From a bacterium (GTDB lineage Bacteria; Electryoneota; Electryoneia; Electryoneales; Electryoneaceae): a DNA stretch of 45,145 nucleotides. Both the position numbers and the translations under genes were made by a program. The stretch spans positions 1 through 45,145 of the forward strand of contig JAIOHU010000138.1 of assembly GCA_019912845.1 (NCBI GenBank). Reading direction: 5' to 3'. A model generated the notes under the pieces. That model saw only the letters and a list, made by a program, of their open reading frames with translations, ran no database searches and was not told the origin of the DNA. Of this stretch, positions 35,712-45,145 are shown piece after piece. Each line of letters opens with the position of its first letter. Position 1 is the stretch's first letter.

Positions 35712-37103
35712 TCAGCTTAAAATTGATGTAGTGATTATCATGTATACGGTTAATCCAATAATATCGTTTGCCATGGTGATAAACGGACCAGAAGCGTGCG
35801 CGGGGTCTTGCTTTGTGCTCTTTAATATAAAGGGAATTATCGACCCTACAATTGCCGCTATCACAACGACCGCAATCATCGATACCCCGACAGCGGTAGC
35901 AACAAGAAATTCATGCCTCCAGAACCAGATAATTACTCCCAGAGTGATAGAGATAATTGTACCGTTCAACGACCCGACCATAACCTCACGTCTGACACGC
36001 CTGAACGTATGGTGCATTGGAATTTCCCCGGTCGCTAACCCTCGTACGACAATCGTTGAAGATTGAATGCCGACATTACCCGCCACAGCAATTACAACTG
36101 GAATAAAGAAAGCGATAATAATCAAGTTCCGAAGATCTACTTCGTATTTCGCTAGAATAAATACGCTGATCAACTCCCCGAAGAATGCTACCAGGAGCCA
36201 GGGCAACCGTGCACGGCTGGCACGGAAGATGTTCCGTTCACCTACTTCTTCTTCGCCTGTACCGCCAAGATAACCAAGGTCTTCTTCGGCTTCTTCCTGC
36301 ATAACATCGACGATGTCATCAACTGTGATACGACCAACCAGTTTGTAGTCTTCATCCACAACAGGTGCACTGAAAAGGTCATATCTCTGAAAACGCCTGG
36401 CGACCTTTTCCTGATCCATCTCTGTTGATATGGTGATAATATCTTTATTGGTAACATCAACTATCGAGTCTTTTGGATTTGCCAGGATCAGTTCGAGCAA
36501 AGAAACTGACCCGACTAATTGAAGGTCCTTTTCAACGACGTACACTTGGTTCAGGTTATCAATACCTGTTTTTTCAACCGCAAACCGGATTGCCTTAATG
36601 GCATCGGAAACCTTTGCGGTCACAGGAACCGTCACCATTTCAAGTGACATCAATCCACCAGCGGATTCCTCGTCATATCCGAGAAGCTGCATTACCTCTT
36701 CACGGTCTTCGATGGGAGTGGCGAGCAAAACTTTGTGGCGGGTTTGTTCGTCAAGCAGCGCTGCGATATCGGTGGCATCATCGGAATGGAGTTTTCCAAT
36801 GATATCGCCGATTTCGCTGTCTGTCATTCGATCAAGCAGTCCTTCCTGATCAATCTCTTCCAGTTCGGAAAGGACATCTGCTCGTACTTCTTCATCTACC
36901 AGATCGAAGACCATGTTACGTTCCAGGGAATCGAAACCATTCATCAGGTCTGCGATTTCTGCTGGATGCAACTCCTCCAGGAATTTGCGGGCATCCTCGA
37001 ACTGCTCTTCTTCGAGGAATTCCTCTACTTCGCGATGAAGTTTCGCGATATCTGGACGTTCCTGAGGGTACGTTTCTTCCTGTTCAATCAGGAGATCACT
37101 CAT
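35712..37103 (-). CDS. mgtE: Magnesium transporter MgtE
   Basis: Mg2+-gated inner-membrane channel of 463 residues. It contains the N-terminal superhelical MgtE_N domain (about 15-130, ELHPAEIADLMNGFD), two CBS domains (about 135-260) that sense cytoplasmic Mg2+, the plug helix, and five transmembrane helices from about residue 285. The pore motif MANDIIGLTVYMIIT at the C-terminus carries the selectivity aspartate. The start ATG overlaps the rsmA stop by 4 bp, so the pair is probably translationally coupled. No M-box riboswitch position exists between them. Confidence 0.95.
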   Translation of the reverse strand: MSDLLIEQEETYPQERPDIAKLHREVEEFLEEEQFEDARKFLEELHPAEIADLMNGFDSLERNMVFDLVDEEVRADVLSELEEIDQEGLLDRMTDSEIGDIIGKLHSDDATDIAALLDEQTRHKVLLATPIEDREEVMQLLGYDEESAGGLMSLEMVTVPVTAKVSDAIKAIRFAVEKTGIDNLNQVYVVEKDLQLVGSVSLLELILANPKDSIVDVTNKDIITISTEMDQEKVARRFQRYDLFSAPVVDEDYKLVGRITVDDIVDVMQEEAEEDLGYLGGTGEEEVGERNIFRASRARLPWLLVAFFGELISVFILAKYEVDLRNLIIIAFFIPVVIAVAGNVGIQSSTIVVRGLATGEIPMHHTFRRVRREVMVGSLNGTIISITLGVIIWFWRHEFLVATAVGVSMIAVVVIAAIVGSIIPFILKSTKQDPAHASGPFITMANDIIGLTVYMIITTSILS

Positions 37104-38119
37104 AAATCACTTTGTTTTCTGGTGTTTTTGGGGACTAGCTGGCTTGCCAGCCAGGCATATTCTTCAACTGAAACTGTTTGCGGACGTCTACTCCAGTCAA
37201 ATTCAATCTCCTGCCAGGAAGCAATATTTTTAATTCCCGGCATGGTGTTTCGCAACATTTTTCGCCGCTTGTTAAACACTCCTTTTACCAGTCGCTTGAA
37301 TGTAAGCCAATCCGGTAAAGGGTAAAGGGGGTACTCGGCAATATCCATTACCAGCACTCCCGCATCCACCTTGGGTGGTGGCGTAAATTGATCACGCGGT
37401 ACAGTCAGTGCCAGGCGGGGTTTGCCGAACAATCCCATAAATACTGACAATATGCTATATTCACTGTCTCCCGGTTTTGCGACAATCCTTTCCGCTACTT
37501 CAAACTGAACCATTACCACTAGTCTTTTAATCAAACCCGGATAAATGCGAGCATGGTCCAGGATTTGGAATAGTAAGGAAGAGGTTATGTGGAACGGAAG
37601 GTTGCCAATAAGAGAAAATGAGTTGCCACCCATAACCTCGTGGAGGTCTTCCTGTAAAACATCAGCATGCAGTAGTTTCAGGTTTTCATGTTTTTCTACC
37701 AGAGGTTGCAATGCATTCATCATCCGCATGTCGATTTCGACTGCTGTGACCGCCGCACCCCGTTGCAGAAGATATTGAGTTAATGTGCCTGGACCCGGAC
37801 CCACTTCCAGAACGTGGTCGTCCGGCTGGAGGTTCAGTAGTTGAACGATCTGCTGTGTTGCAAAGCTATCCCTCAACCAATTTTGCCCTAGAGACTTTTT
37901 TGTAGGGGGTAAACCACCATGTTTACGTCCATATCCTATTGGTGAGGCAAGACGTTCTCGGTTTTGTGCCTCTCCTGGAGACCCTGTTCGGAGAGCACGT
38001 AATTGTTCTTCAATTTCTTCTGGAGTCAATTCTCTATCCGATGGAGTTCCATCGCTGTAACTATCTGTGTTGCTTGACTTTGAAGTCTCAGAAATTATAT
38101 TTGATCGTTTCTCTGGCAT
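37100..38119 (-). CDS. rsmA: 16S rRNA (adenine1518/1519-N6) dimethyltransferase
   Basis: KsgA/RsmA dimethylates two adjacent adenines in the 3' terminal hairpin of 16S rRNA during 30S maturation. Visible motifs: KKSLGQNWLRD, SAM motif I LEVGPGPGTLTQYL (about residues 104-117), VEIDMRM and the catalytic NLPFHI. At 339 residues it carries a hydrophilic N-terminal extension of about 75 residues (Ser/Thr/Glu/Arg-rich) that ordinary KsgA proteins (about 270 aa) lack. The Shine-Dalgarno at ATG 38119 is poor, but no better in-frame start precedes the conserved domain. It is followed by mgtE with a 4-bp overlap. Confidence 0.94.
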   Translation of the reverse strand: MPEKRSNIISETSKSSNTDSYSDGTPSDRELTPEEIEEQLRALRTGSPGEAQNRERLASPIGYGRKHGGLPPTKKSLGQNWLRDSFATQQIVQLLNLQPDDHVLEVGPGPGTLTQYLLQRGAAVTAVEIDMRMMNALQPLVEKHENLKLLHADVLQEDLHEVMGGNSFSLIGNLPFHITSSLLFQILDHARIYPGLIKRLVVMVQFEVAERIVAKPGDSEYSILSVFMGLFGKPRLALTVPRDQFTPPPKVDAGVLVMDIAEYPLYPLPDWLTFKRLVKGVFNKRRKMLRNTMPGIKNIASWQEIEFDWSRRPQTVSVEEYAWLASQLVPKNTRKQSDL

Positions 38120-38703
38120 GGTGGAAGATACCGGAGTGCTCTTCGTTGTGCAAGAAGCAAATCGGCAGTGTTATTGGAGAATGGCTTCTCTGCGGTTCAA
38201 TTAGACTTGACTTTGTTGAAATGATGGTTGTACGTTCTCGTCAGTGCAAGCCAATGTTCTCCTCAGAATAGGCGTCTGCTCTCCAAAGTTTATCACGTCA
38301 CAAGCCACATTCGGTGGAATACATATAGAATATAAAAGATTCGATTGCTGAGTAGCATTTTCTGCAATGATGAGGGTTTTCTCTATACCCATAAATGCAG
38401 ATTAAACTCAGCATCGTATCGCGAGCACAATATGCTAAAACATTCGGCGCAAAGAATCCAGAGGGGGATTTGCACCTGAAACAGAATTGCTGATGAATGC
38501 AAAAAGTTGATGTAAGAGCATTATCCCTTCCAAATGCAACCATTCCAGGATTGGTACTATTAAGAAATGTGCAATTGAATTCCCAGCGCATCTCATATTT
38601 CAATTTAATCAGTACGACAATTATCCGGGATAGGATGTTTGTGTATTAACATTAATTTAAAAACAATAAAATATGATTTATACTGGTTAGGAAAGATTTT
38701 CTC
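38120..38703. other. Divergent gap rsmA / rho without a gene
   Basis: 584 bp, AT-rich toward rho. No conserved open frame, tRNA or recognisable riboswitch is seen. It must hold the divergent promoters and perhaps a rho leader, since rho genes are often autoregulated by attenuation in long leaders. I saw no strong hairpin. Confidence 0.4.
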
Positions 38704-39975
38704 ATGGAACTCGCACAACTGAACGAATTAAAAATCACGGAGCTGAACAAGCTCGCCAAAGAAGTTGGGGTAGAGGGATATAGTGGATTCCCACGAAAAG
38801 AGCTGATTTTCAAGATTCTTGAACATCAGACACAGAAGGAAGGGTTGATCTTCGCATCGGGTGTTCTCGAAATATTGCCTGATGGATATGGATTCCTTAG
38901 ATCCGTTTCCTCAAATTACCTCCCCGGACCCGATGATATTTATGTTTCCCCTTCACAGATTAAACGTTTCGGATTAAGAAAAGGGCATATCGTCTCCGGT
39001 CAGATTCGTCCCCCAAAAGAAAATGAACGTTTTTTTGCGCTTCTGAAGGTGGAAGCTGTAAACTTTGACAGCCCCGAAAATGTCCGTGAAACGATTCTTT
39101 TTGAAAACCTTGTCCCACTTCACCCGGATGAACGAATTGTTCTGGAACATGACCAAAAAGATTTTTCTACACGCATCATGGATCTTTTTGATCCGATTGG
39201 TAAGGGTCAACGTGGGCTAATTGTTGCACCTCCCCGTACAGGTAAAACAGTACTCTTACAGAAACTTGCACACGCAATCGAAGCGAACCATCCTGAAATA
39301 TACCTTATTGTCCTCCTGATCGATGAACGCCCCGAAGAAGTAACCGACTTCCAGCGAAGTATCAGCAGCGAAGTGGTTTCATCCACTTTTGACGAGAAGC
39401 CGGAACGTCATATTCAGGTTTCATCAATGGTCATCGAAAAAGCGAAACGATTGGTTGAATATGGCAAGGACGTAGTCATTCTGTTAGACTCAATTACACG
39501 TCTCGCCCGTGCCCACAACTCAGTAGCACCGCATTCAGGAAGAATTTTATCCGGTGGTGTGGACGCAACTGCAATGTGTGAGCCCAAGAAATTCTTTGGC
39601 GCCGCCCGTAACCTGGAGTTCGGTGGTAGTTTGACCATTATCGCTACCGCCCTTGTGGACACCGGAAGCCGTATGGACGAAGTGATTTTTGAAGAGTTCA
39701 AGGGAACTGGTAACATGGAATTGATTCTCGAACGCCGTCTCTCTGATTCCCGTATCTTCCCCGCTATTGATATTAATCGAAGTGGCACTCGTAAGGAAGA
39801 ACGTATCCTCGATGAACATGTGATGAACCGTGTGTTTATTCTTCGGAATATGCTCAGTGATTATAGCCCGATGGAAACGATGAAGTTTATAAAAGAAAAG
39901 ATGAGGAACTCCGATACCAACGAAGAATTCCTTATGAGCATGTCGAAAGCAGGAAGTGATATGCGCAAGAAGTAG
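38704..39975 (+). CDS. rho: Transcription termination factor Rho
   Basis: Hexameric RNA-dependent ATPase/helicase that terminates transcription. 423 residues, close to E. coli (419), with no large N-terminal insertion. An N-terminal helical Rho_N segment ([20 protein letters not shown]) is followed by the RNA-binding OB fold ([28 protein letters not shown]). Walker A is [11 protein letters not shown] (about 175-185) and Walker B ends in [12 protein letters not shown]. The R-loop (SGGVDATAM) and Q-loop region are intact. TTAGGAAAG lies about 9 bp before the ATG. The gene is monocistronic, with a strong intrinsic terminator after it. Confidence 0.97.
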   Translation: MELAQLNELKITELNKLAKEVGVEGYSGFPRKELIFKILEHQTQKEGLIFASGVLEILPDGYGFLRSVSSNYLPGPDDIYVSPSQIKRFGLRKGHIVSGQIRPPKENERFFALLKVEAVNFDSPENVRETILFENLVPLHPDERIVLEHDQKDFSTRIMDLFDPIGKGQRGLIVAPPRTGKTVLLQKLAHAIEANHPEIYLIVLLIDERPEEVTDFQRSISSEVVSSTFDEKPERHIQVSSMVIEKAKRLVEYGKDVVILLDSITRLARAHNSVAPHSGRILSGGVDATAMCEPKKFFGAARNLEFGGSLTIIATALVDTGSRMDEVIFEEFKGTGNMELILERRLSDSRIFPAIDINRSGTRKEERILDEHVMNRVFILRNMLSDYSPMETMKFIKEKMRNSDTNEEFLMSMSKAGSDMRKK

Positions 39976-40028
39976 TGTATTCAGTGATATGAAATATTGA
40001 TTGTAAATGTGTCCTTAACACATTCATG

Positions 40029-40052
40029 CCCGGAATTTATTCCGGGTTTTTT
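40029..40052 (+). terminator. Intrinsic terminator of rho
   Basis: CCCGGAAT-TT-ATTCCGGG hairpin followed by six T, 54 bp after the rho stop. Confidence 0.92.
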
Positions 40053-40161
40053 ATGTGTTTGAGATTTTAACAGGTTGGCCCCTGGTCAATAATCTGTATG
40101 GAAAATCCACTTGATTCCAGTTATATTAACGCAACAGCTATGGCTGGAAATCATGATATCA

Positions 40162-41079
40162 ATGAAATTGGATTTTCGACTGATGATGCGATATTCCCAT
40201 AGAGTTTATTTATACATTCTTCTGTTTTCTTGTCTCCCTTTCATCCATGCTTGCGCAACCGATCCCCCGGATTTCAGTGATCGTCAAACTGCGGGTACCA
40301 TAGAGCACAACAGCATCAAAGAAGCATCTGGAATGGTAGCCTCTCGTGCAAACCCCGGCATTTTCTGGATCATCAACGATAGTGGGAATGAGGCTGTTGT
40401 CTATGGCTGTGATGAACATGGCAAACATCGTGCAAAGCTGATTCTGGAAGGTGTTCACAATCGTGACTGGGAAGACATCGCGGTCGGCACTGGGGAGAAA
40501 GATGGTACTTTTGATATTTATGTTGGTGAAATAGGCGATAATCGCGCTCATTTCGAGAACATTGCGTTGTTCCGTTTTGAAGAACCGATTCTAAAGCGGA
40601 AAAAGGAAACGATACATATTCCAGAGAGCCAAATCAGCGTCATGCGGTTGAAATATCCAGATGGACCTCGTGATGCCGAAACACTGCTCGTCGATCCGAT
40701 CTCGAACGAAGTTGTCATTGTTAGCAAACGCGAATTAAATGTCCGTGCCTACCAGACTAACTGGAAAAACACGAACGACGACGTAGTAACCCTCGAATAT
40801 CTAGGTGATCTCCCTCTTTATAATGTAGTTGGGGGGGATATCTCGCCGGACGGTAGCGGGATTTTGTTGAAGACCTACGCGAGTATGTTTTATTGGTTTA
40901 AGAAGCCGGGTGAAGACTTCATCAATGCTTTTTCAAAGCAGGGGCATGTGCTGCCTTACGTAGAGGAAGTCCAGGGCGAAAGTGTGTGCTGGACTATCGA
41001 TGGCAGTGCTTATTATACTGTCAGTGAAGAAAGAGACAAGACACCTGCGGTGCTTTATTGCTATAAAATGAATAAATGA
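40162..41079 (+). CDS. Putative lipoprotein with beta-propeller-like repeats
   Basis: Exported protein of about 305 residues. A hydrophobic signal ends in PFIHAC, a lipobox-like site. The body matches a widespread secreted family by its motifs: EASGMVASRANPGIFWIIND, NRDWEDIAVG, YVGEIGDNRAHFENI, YPDGPRDAETLLVDP. These repeating beta-rich segments suggest a propeller. No catalytic residues are evident and the function is unknown. The start is uncertain: ATG 40153, 40162, 40183 and 40186 are all in frame with only weak Shine-Dalgarno sequences; 40162 is a compromise. It is convergent with the TPR lipoprotein, with 18 bp between. Confidence 0.75.
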   Translation: MKLDFRLMMRYSHRVYLYILLFSCLPFIHACATDPPDFSDRQTAGTIEHNSIKEASGMVASRANPGIFWIINDSGNEAVVYGCDEHGKHRAKLILEGVHNRDWEDIAVGTGEKDGTFDIYVGEIGDNRAHFENIALFRFEEPILKRKKETIHIPESQISVMRLKYPDGPRDAETLLVDPISNEVVIVSKRELNVRAYQTNWKNTNDDVVTLEYLGDLPLYNVVGGDISPDGSGILLKTYASMFYWFKKPGEDFINAFSKQGHVLPYVEEVQGESVCWTIDGSAYYTVSEERDKTPAVLYCYKMNK

Positions 41080-41097
41080 TTGATCCAATTTTGCTCT

Positions 41098-42714
41098 TTA
41101 CAGGTTCATTTCCAAAGATTGAATTTCCCTTTGTTTTTCAAGTGCTTTGTAATAAATAACCGAATAGAGTGCTGAATCTTTTCCCAAGTGCAGAATCCCA
41201 TCCAATAGTTTGTGCGCTTCACGATACTCGTGAAGCTTGTCCAAGGTCAATGCAAGATAATAGGTTCGCAGAAGTTCTGATTCTGGTACAAGTAGTAGTC
41301 GTTTTTTTGCCTCGCTGTAATCATTGCGATAGTATGCCATCAGTCCACTTAAGGTGTTCAGTCGCGCCTTGGAAGCCTCCAGGCGTGCGTTAAGTAAATC
41401 CCGTTCGCTTCGTGCGCTTGAAAAATTAACCGAGGGAAATACCGCAATCTGGACCGGAGTTGTGCTCTGGTTCGTACTGGAAGTTTTTTGATTTTCCTCC
41501 AACCTTGCAAGGTTTGCCAATTGGTCGTGATCGTCAATAAATGATTTTTTTATACGATTGACTGCGACCAAATCGTGAACTTTCAGCCCTCTGTACGCGC
41601 TTATGAAATCTACCTCGTCGACTAATCCCGTTGTGATGATTCCATCGTTTTCCATTTGTTTCATGAGCTGAAGAGATTCGTCCAGGAAGACTTGTGCTTG
41701 ATCATGCATATCTGCGAATATGCATATTAACGACTTCGCCATCATGTGCTGCGCCGGTACTGTGCTGCCGTCAAAACTGGTTACAAGCGAATCCAGGTCA
41801 TCAAGAGCTTTCAGGGCATCCTGGTAGCGACCTTCATAACAATAACTTCTAGCAAAACAATATTTAAGACCCAGCTTTACCGCCGAGTTACTACCTAGAT
41901 CAACCGCCTTCGCCAATTCAACTCTACCTTTTTCGAAGTCCCCCATGAAAATATAGCTGAGACCTATTTTCTGTTGAGAGAGAAAAAAACTACTATCAAT
42001 CAATACTGCTTTTCTGTAATAGTTTATCGCTTCCTCATAGTTTCCCGTACGTACCCTCATGTCAGCCATTGAGTCGTAAGGGTTGGCAACATCAGGCTCC
42101 AACCTTAAATATTCCTGAAATGCTTTTTCCGCATTTACAAAGTCTTCCTGTTCCAAATACAGATAACCCAGAAGGTTGTGTCCGAAAGAGAATTCAGGGT
42201 CAGTTTTAACAGCTTTTCTGACTTCTGCCAAACCTCTGTCAGGGTCAAGATTCCGAATCGAATATCCAAATTGCGCTCGAATACGGGCATCATTTGGGTA
42301 TTCTGCGACGATTTTTTCCATTTGCTGTAAAAAACCATTCGTGTCCTGATCAACCATCAGAGTGTAATACGCATCAATCAGTTTTTGTTCGCCATTGGAC
42401 GAATACTTCTTCAATTCTTTTGCCTTCTTGAAGTATTTCAATCGTTCCGTTTCGTCCATGATGCTTGTACCGAGGCTTAAATGTGCCATCGCAAAATTTG
42501 AATCTGCAGCTATTGCTTTTCTGAAAAAAGTTCGTGCCTTGTTTACTTCATAACCATCTATGGCATCCAGTGCCGACATATAGTGGGTCATTGCCTTTTC
42601 TGAAGATGTCGTGATTGGGATGGGTTGGGTTCTTGTACATGAAATCATTCCTGACACCAGTGCTAAGCCTGTCAAAACACTAATAGCTGACCTGATTTTA
42701 CTAAAGAATTCCAT
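41098..42714 (-). CDS. TPR-repeat lipoprotein
   Basis: About 538 residues. ATG 42714 is chosen because GAGG lies 7 bp upstream; starts further upstream run into the S1 gene terminator region. A signal segment (MEFFSKIRSAISVLTGLALV) is followed by SGMISC, a lipobox-like cysteine. At least five to seven tetratricopeptide repeats follow (AMAHLSLGTSIMD, FGHNLLGYLYLEQEDFVNAE, PYDSMADMRVRTGNYEEAIN, LSQQKIGLSYIFMGDFEKGR), then a less regular helical C-terminus. TPR proteins scaffold protein complexes; no partner domain such as a kinase or cyclase is attached in this frame. Similar TPR stretches occur in signalling proteins of this lineage. Confidence 0.85.
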   Translation of the reverse strand: MEFFSKIRSAISVLTGLALVSGMISCTRTQPIPITTSSEKAMTHYMSALDAIDGYEVNKARTFFRKAIAADSNFAMAHLSLGTSIMDETERLKYFKKAKELKKYSSNGEQKLIDAYYTLMVDQDTNGFLQQMEKIVAEYPNDARIRAQFGYSIRNLDPDRGLAEVRKAVKTDPEFSFGHNLLGYLYLEQEDFVNAEKAFQEYLRLEPDVANPYDSMADMRVRTGNYEEAINYYRKAVLIDSSFFLSQQKIGLSYIFMGDFEKGRVELAKAVDLGSNSAVKLGLKYCFARSYCYEGRYQDALKALDDLDSLVTSFDGSTVPAQHMMAKSLICIFADMHDQAQVFLDESLQLMKQMENDGIITTGLVDEVDFISAYRGLKVHDLVAVNRIKKSFIDDHDQLANLARLEENQKTSSTNQSTTPVQIAVFPSVNFSSARSERDLLNARLEASKARLNTLSGLMAYYRNDYSEAKKRLLLVPESELLRTYYLALTLDKLHEYREAHKLLDGILHLGKDSALYSVIYYKALEKQREIQSLEMNL

Positions 42715-42783
42715 TTCCATTCCTCGCCTTACCTGTGTGACTGGACAACTCGTTTGATTTTTCCTCGGTAGGGATAACATACA

Positions 42784-42814
42784 AAAACCCGAACAAGAAT
42801 ACTGTTCGGGTTAA
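42784..42814 (-). terminator. Intrinsic terminator of rpsA
   Basis: On the minus strand the 10-bp stem AACCCGAACA / TGTTCGGGTT with a 7-nt loop is followed by TTTTTG. It lies 30 bp after the S1 stop at 42843. Confidence 0.9.
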
Positions 42815-42842
42815 TGAAACTCCAAATATTTTCAAAGGAAAG

Positions 42843-45145
42843 TTATTTCTTTTCCTCTTCTTTGTTCTCCGTCGATTCCTCGGAGGCTTTGGTGTCGCTC
42901 TCTTCGGATTCTTTTGTTTCTTCAGCAGCAGGTTCATCGACACCCTTTTCGGGAGTCTCTGCGGCATCAGCAACTTCCACTTTGTCGGTATCTTCTGCTG
43001 GTGCTTCTGCCTTTGCTGTTACTTCAGCTTCCGCTCCGTCACTGGTTACTTCTTCAGCGTTGGCGTCAGCTTCAGCACCCTCTGCATCACCTTCTTTTGC
43101 TTTCTTTTTCGCTTTGGGCTTCTTCTTCGCTGACTTTTCCTCTTCCTCTGTACCTTGCATGGCTTTCAGAAGTGGGTTGTCTTCTTCAAGCGAATCAGCA
43201 ATGGTAGCACCGGACTTACCGCTTGATGGCAGATAGGAAGCTGTCATCTTGGATTCATCCTTATCTTCTGCCTGGCTATTCGACAGAATGACCTTACGTT
43301 CCATTTTGTCGAACTCAAGGACTGAAAGCTTCAGAACATCACCAATTTGAACCGAACGTTTTTTGCCTTCATAAAACTTTTTCGCGATCTGACTGTTAGG
43401 CACAAAACCTTCAATTCCATGCGACAGTTCAACCAAAACACCCTTATCAATGATACGTGTAACGGTACCCGAGGTGCGATTTCCAATTGCCGCTTCCCGT
43501 TCGAACAGCTCCCAGGGATTATCTTCAAGTTGCTTGTATCCAAGAGCAATACGTCGCTCATTGCGATCGAACGCCAGTACAATTACTTCGATTTCCTGAC
43601 CCTTTTTCAGAATTTCACCGGGATGGCGAACTTTCCGTGTCCAGGACAGATCAGAAATATGAACCAGACCATCGATGCCGTCTTCAAGCTCAACAAAAGC
43701 TCCAAAGGGTACCAGGTCGCGTACTGTACCTTTGTGTTTTGAATCAACTTTATATTTCGACTCAAAGGTTTCCCAGGGGTCCTCTTCAACCTGCTTCAGA
43801 CCCAAACTGATTTTACGATTTTCTTTATCAATGTTGAGAACCATCACCTGAACAAAATCACCCTCACGTACAACCTGGCTGGGGTGTTTCACGTGCTGTG
43901 TCCAACTCATCTCGCTGATATGAACAAGACCTTCGATTCCAGGCTCAAGCTCAACAAACGCACCATATTTCGCGAGACTTACAATCTTACCCTGTACCTT
44001 CTGACCAACGGTATATTTGAGATCAATTTCATCCCAGAGGTGAGCGTAAAGCTGCTTCAAACCGAGGCTGATTCGTTGACGATCTTCGTCATAATTCAAG
44101 ACCATCACACGGATTCGCTGATCAAGTTGAACAATTTCGCTTGGATGGGTAACACGACCCCATGAGAGGTCTGTGATATGCAGCAGACCATCAACACCAC
44201 CCAAGTCAACAAACACACCAAAGTCCGTAATATTTTTAACTGTTCCCTCAAGAACATCGTTAACTTCGAGTTTATTAAGCAGGGTTTCCCGTACTTCCTG
44301 AAGACTCTCTTCCACGAGCACTTTGTGGCTGATGACAACATTCTTACGAAGGTCATTGATCTTCAGAATGCGGAAATCCATTTCTGTGCTGATAAGTGCT
44401 TCAAAGTCACGAACTGGACGTACATCAATTTGGCTACCAGGCAGGAAGGCGTCAACGCCACCCAGGTCAACCACCATACCACCTTTGATACGCCGGGTAC
44501 AACGTCCACGAATAATGCTGTCACTTTCATAAACCTGTTTGACTCGATCCCAGACGCGCATAAAGTCTGCTTTATTTTTGGAAAGCAGTAGTTGTCCTTC
44601 ATGGTCTTCTTTTTTGTCCAGGTAGACATCAATTGTATCGCCGACTGTCAGGGTTGAGGGATCACCAAATTCTTCAATCGGCACAACACCCTCAGACTTA
44701 AATCCGATATCAACAGCAACTTCTTTCTCGTGAATCGCGATAATACGTCCGGGAACAATTGACCCTTCTTCAATTTTGGTCATCGTCTCGGAATACATCT
44801 GCTCCAGTGCACTCATTTCGGTAGGTGTATAGACCGAATCTTCCGGCAAATCTTCAAGCCTGATGAATTTTTCGCCATCACGGTATTCGATTTTGGCTTC
44901 CTGCAACGATGGGTCGAGATAAGGTTTTTGCGGTTCGGCTGCTTTCTTTTCCTTCTTTTCCTCAACTTTTTCTTCAACCGCCGGATCTTCCGCTTTTTTC
45001 TCTTCTTCTACTGCGGGTTCTGCTTTCGCCTCAACCGGCTCTTCCTTTGCAGTTGTTTCATCTGGTTTTTTCACTTCGGAAGCTGCTTCGGGGGGGGTGG
45101 GCGTTTCTTTTGTTTCTTCGTTTTGTGGGGCTTTTTGTTCTTCAC
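42843..45145 (-). CDS. rpsA: Ribosomal protein S1 (5' end outside window)
   Basis: 30S protein S1, which binds mRNA and helps initiation. Six S1 OB-fold repeats are visible. The first two are divergent (VPGRIIAIHEKEVAVDIGFK; GRCTRRIKGGMVVDLGG). The next four are canonical (GTVKNITDFGVFVDLGGVDG, GKIVSLAKYGAFVELEPGIE, GTVRDLVPFGAFVELEDGID, GTVTRIIDKGVLVELSHGIE). The frame is open to the window edge: upstream of the GTG at 45074 it continues with the same acidic E/K/P/A-rich composition (KETPTPPEAASE), so that GTG is not a reliable start. At least 767 residues. Both the N-terminal extension and the C-terminal ~150 residues are highly charged, low-complexity tails not found in E. coli S1 (557 aa). 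It ends with a strong terminator. Confidence 0.95.
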   Translation of the reverse strand, partial: EEQKAPQNEETKETPTPPEAASEVKKPDETTAKEEPVEAKAEPAVEEEKKAEDPAVEEKVEEKKEKKAAEPQKPYLDPSLQEAKIEYRDGEKFIRLEDLPEDSVYTPTEMSALEQMYSETMTKIEEGSIVPGRIIAIHEKEVAVDIGFKSEGVVPIEEFGDPSTLTVGDTIDVYLDKKEDHEGQLLLSKNKADFMRVWDRVKQVYESDSIIRGRCTRRIKGGMVVDLGGVDAFLPGSQIDVRPVRDFEALISTEMDFRILKINDLRKNVVISHKVLVEESLQEVRETLLNKLEVNDVLEGTVKNITDFGVFVDLGGVDGLLHITDLSWGRVTHPSEIVQLDQRIRVMVLNYDEDRQRISLGLKQLYAHLWDEIDLKYTVGQKVQGKIVSLAKYGAFVELEPGIEGLVHISEMSWTQHVKHPSQVVREGDFVQVMVLNIDKENRKISLGLKQVEEDPWETFESKYKVDSKHKGTVRDLVPFGAFVELEDGIDGLVHISDLSWTRKVRHPGEILKKGQEIEVIVLAFDRNERRIALGYKQLEDNPWELFEREAAIGNRTSGTVTRIIDKGVLVELSHGIEGFVPNSQIAKKFYEGKKRSVQIGDVLKLSVLEFDKMERKVILSNSQAEDKDESKMTASYLPSSGKSGATIADSLEEDNPLLKAMQGTEEEEKSAKKKPKAKKKAKEGDAEGAEADANAEEVTSDGAEAEVTAKAEAPAEDTDKVEVADAAETPEKGVDEPAAEETKESEESDTKASEESTENKEEEKK

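Noticed and set aside
38120-38703. Possible tRNA or small RNA in the long rsmA-rho gap
   Set aside because: No cloverleaf, CCA end or strong terminator-associated hairpin could be found by eye.
42843-45074. GTG at 45074 as the S1 start codon
   Set aside because: The frame continues upstream without a stop and with the same acidic composition to the window edge, so the true start is outside.

Overview
The window looks like a chromosomal segment of a Gram-negative, probably anaerobic or facultative, member of the FCB superphylum. Two large secreted proteins end in the PNPFNPST / GVYFVRM-type C-terminal sorting domain seen in Ignavibacteria, Calditrichota, Marinimicrobia and Electryoneota-like lineages. 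Lipoproteins, an EnvC-like amidase activator and NapC- and HAO-type multiheme cytochromes also point to a diderm. I cannot name the phylum from the sequence alone.

Layout. 1-5397 (-) is the 5' portion of a giant secreted repeat protein that runs off the left edge. 6076-11967 (-) is a likely operon envC-like > holB > ricT > metG. 12262-14373 (+) holds an Acr3 arsenite exporter and a secreted glycerophosphodiester phosphodiesterase. 14383-18757 (-) holds a methyltransferase broken at a G8 tract, a LamG / sorting-domain secreted protein with a clear terminator, a GNAT acetyltransferase and a small PGPGW membrane protein. 19010-25520 is a respiratory island: an octaheme HAO-family cytochrome and a membrane hexaheme NapC/NirT-type cytochrome on +, convergent with a MerR regulator, NarI/DsrM-like membrane cytochrome b and DsrK/HdrD-like Fe-S protein on -. 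25928-29514 (+) is a second multi-domain secreted protein, split by a one-base frameshift. 29721-38119 (-) is housekeeping and DNA-maintenance: rsmA > mgtE, dnaE > dtd, lexA and a BFN(DUF151)-UVR nuclease-like protein. 38704-39975 (+) is rho with its own terminator; then come a propeller-like lipoprotein (+), a TPR lipoprotein (-) and ribosomal protein S1 (-), which runs off the right edge.

How the parts fit. The most coherent accessory unit is the respiratory island. A quinol-oxidising membrane module (cytochrome b plus CCG-type Fe-S protein, in the dsrMK arrangement) and a NapC-type quinol-cytochrome c link sit beside an octaheme cytochrome whose relatives interconvert nitrite, hydroxylamine and ammonia. 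A MerR protein with a cysteine-rich two-CW-like C-terminus heads the minus-strand half. Two inverted copies of an otherwise unexplained ~115-bp repeat lie at 20419-20535 and 25756-25870. A second, shorter REP-like hairpin family (three copies) sits in intergenic gaps. No tRNA, rRNA, CRISPR array, transposase or phage gene was seen.
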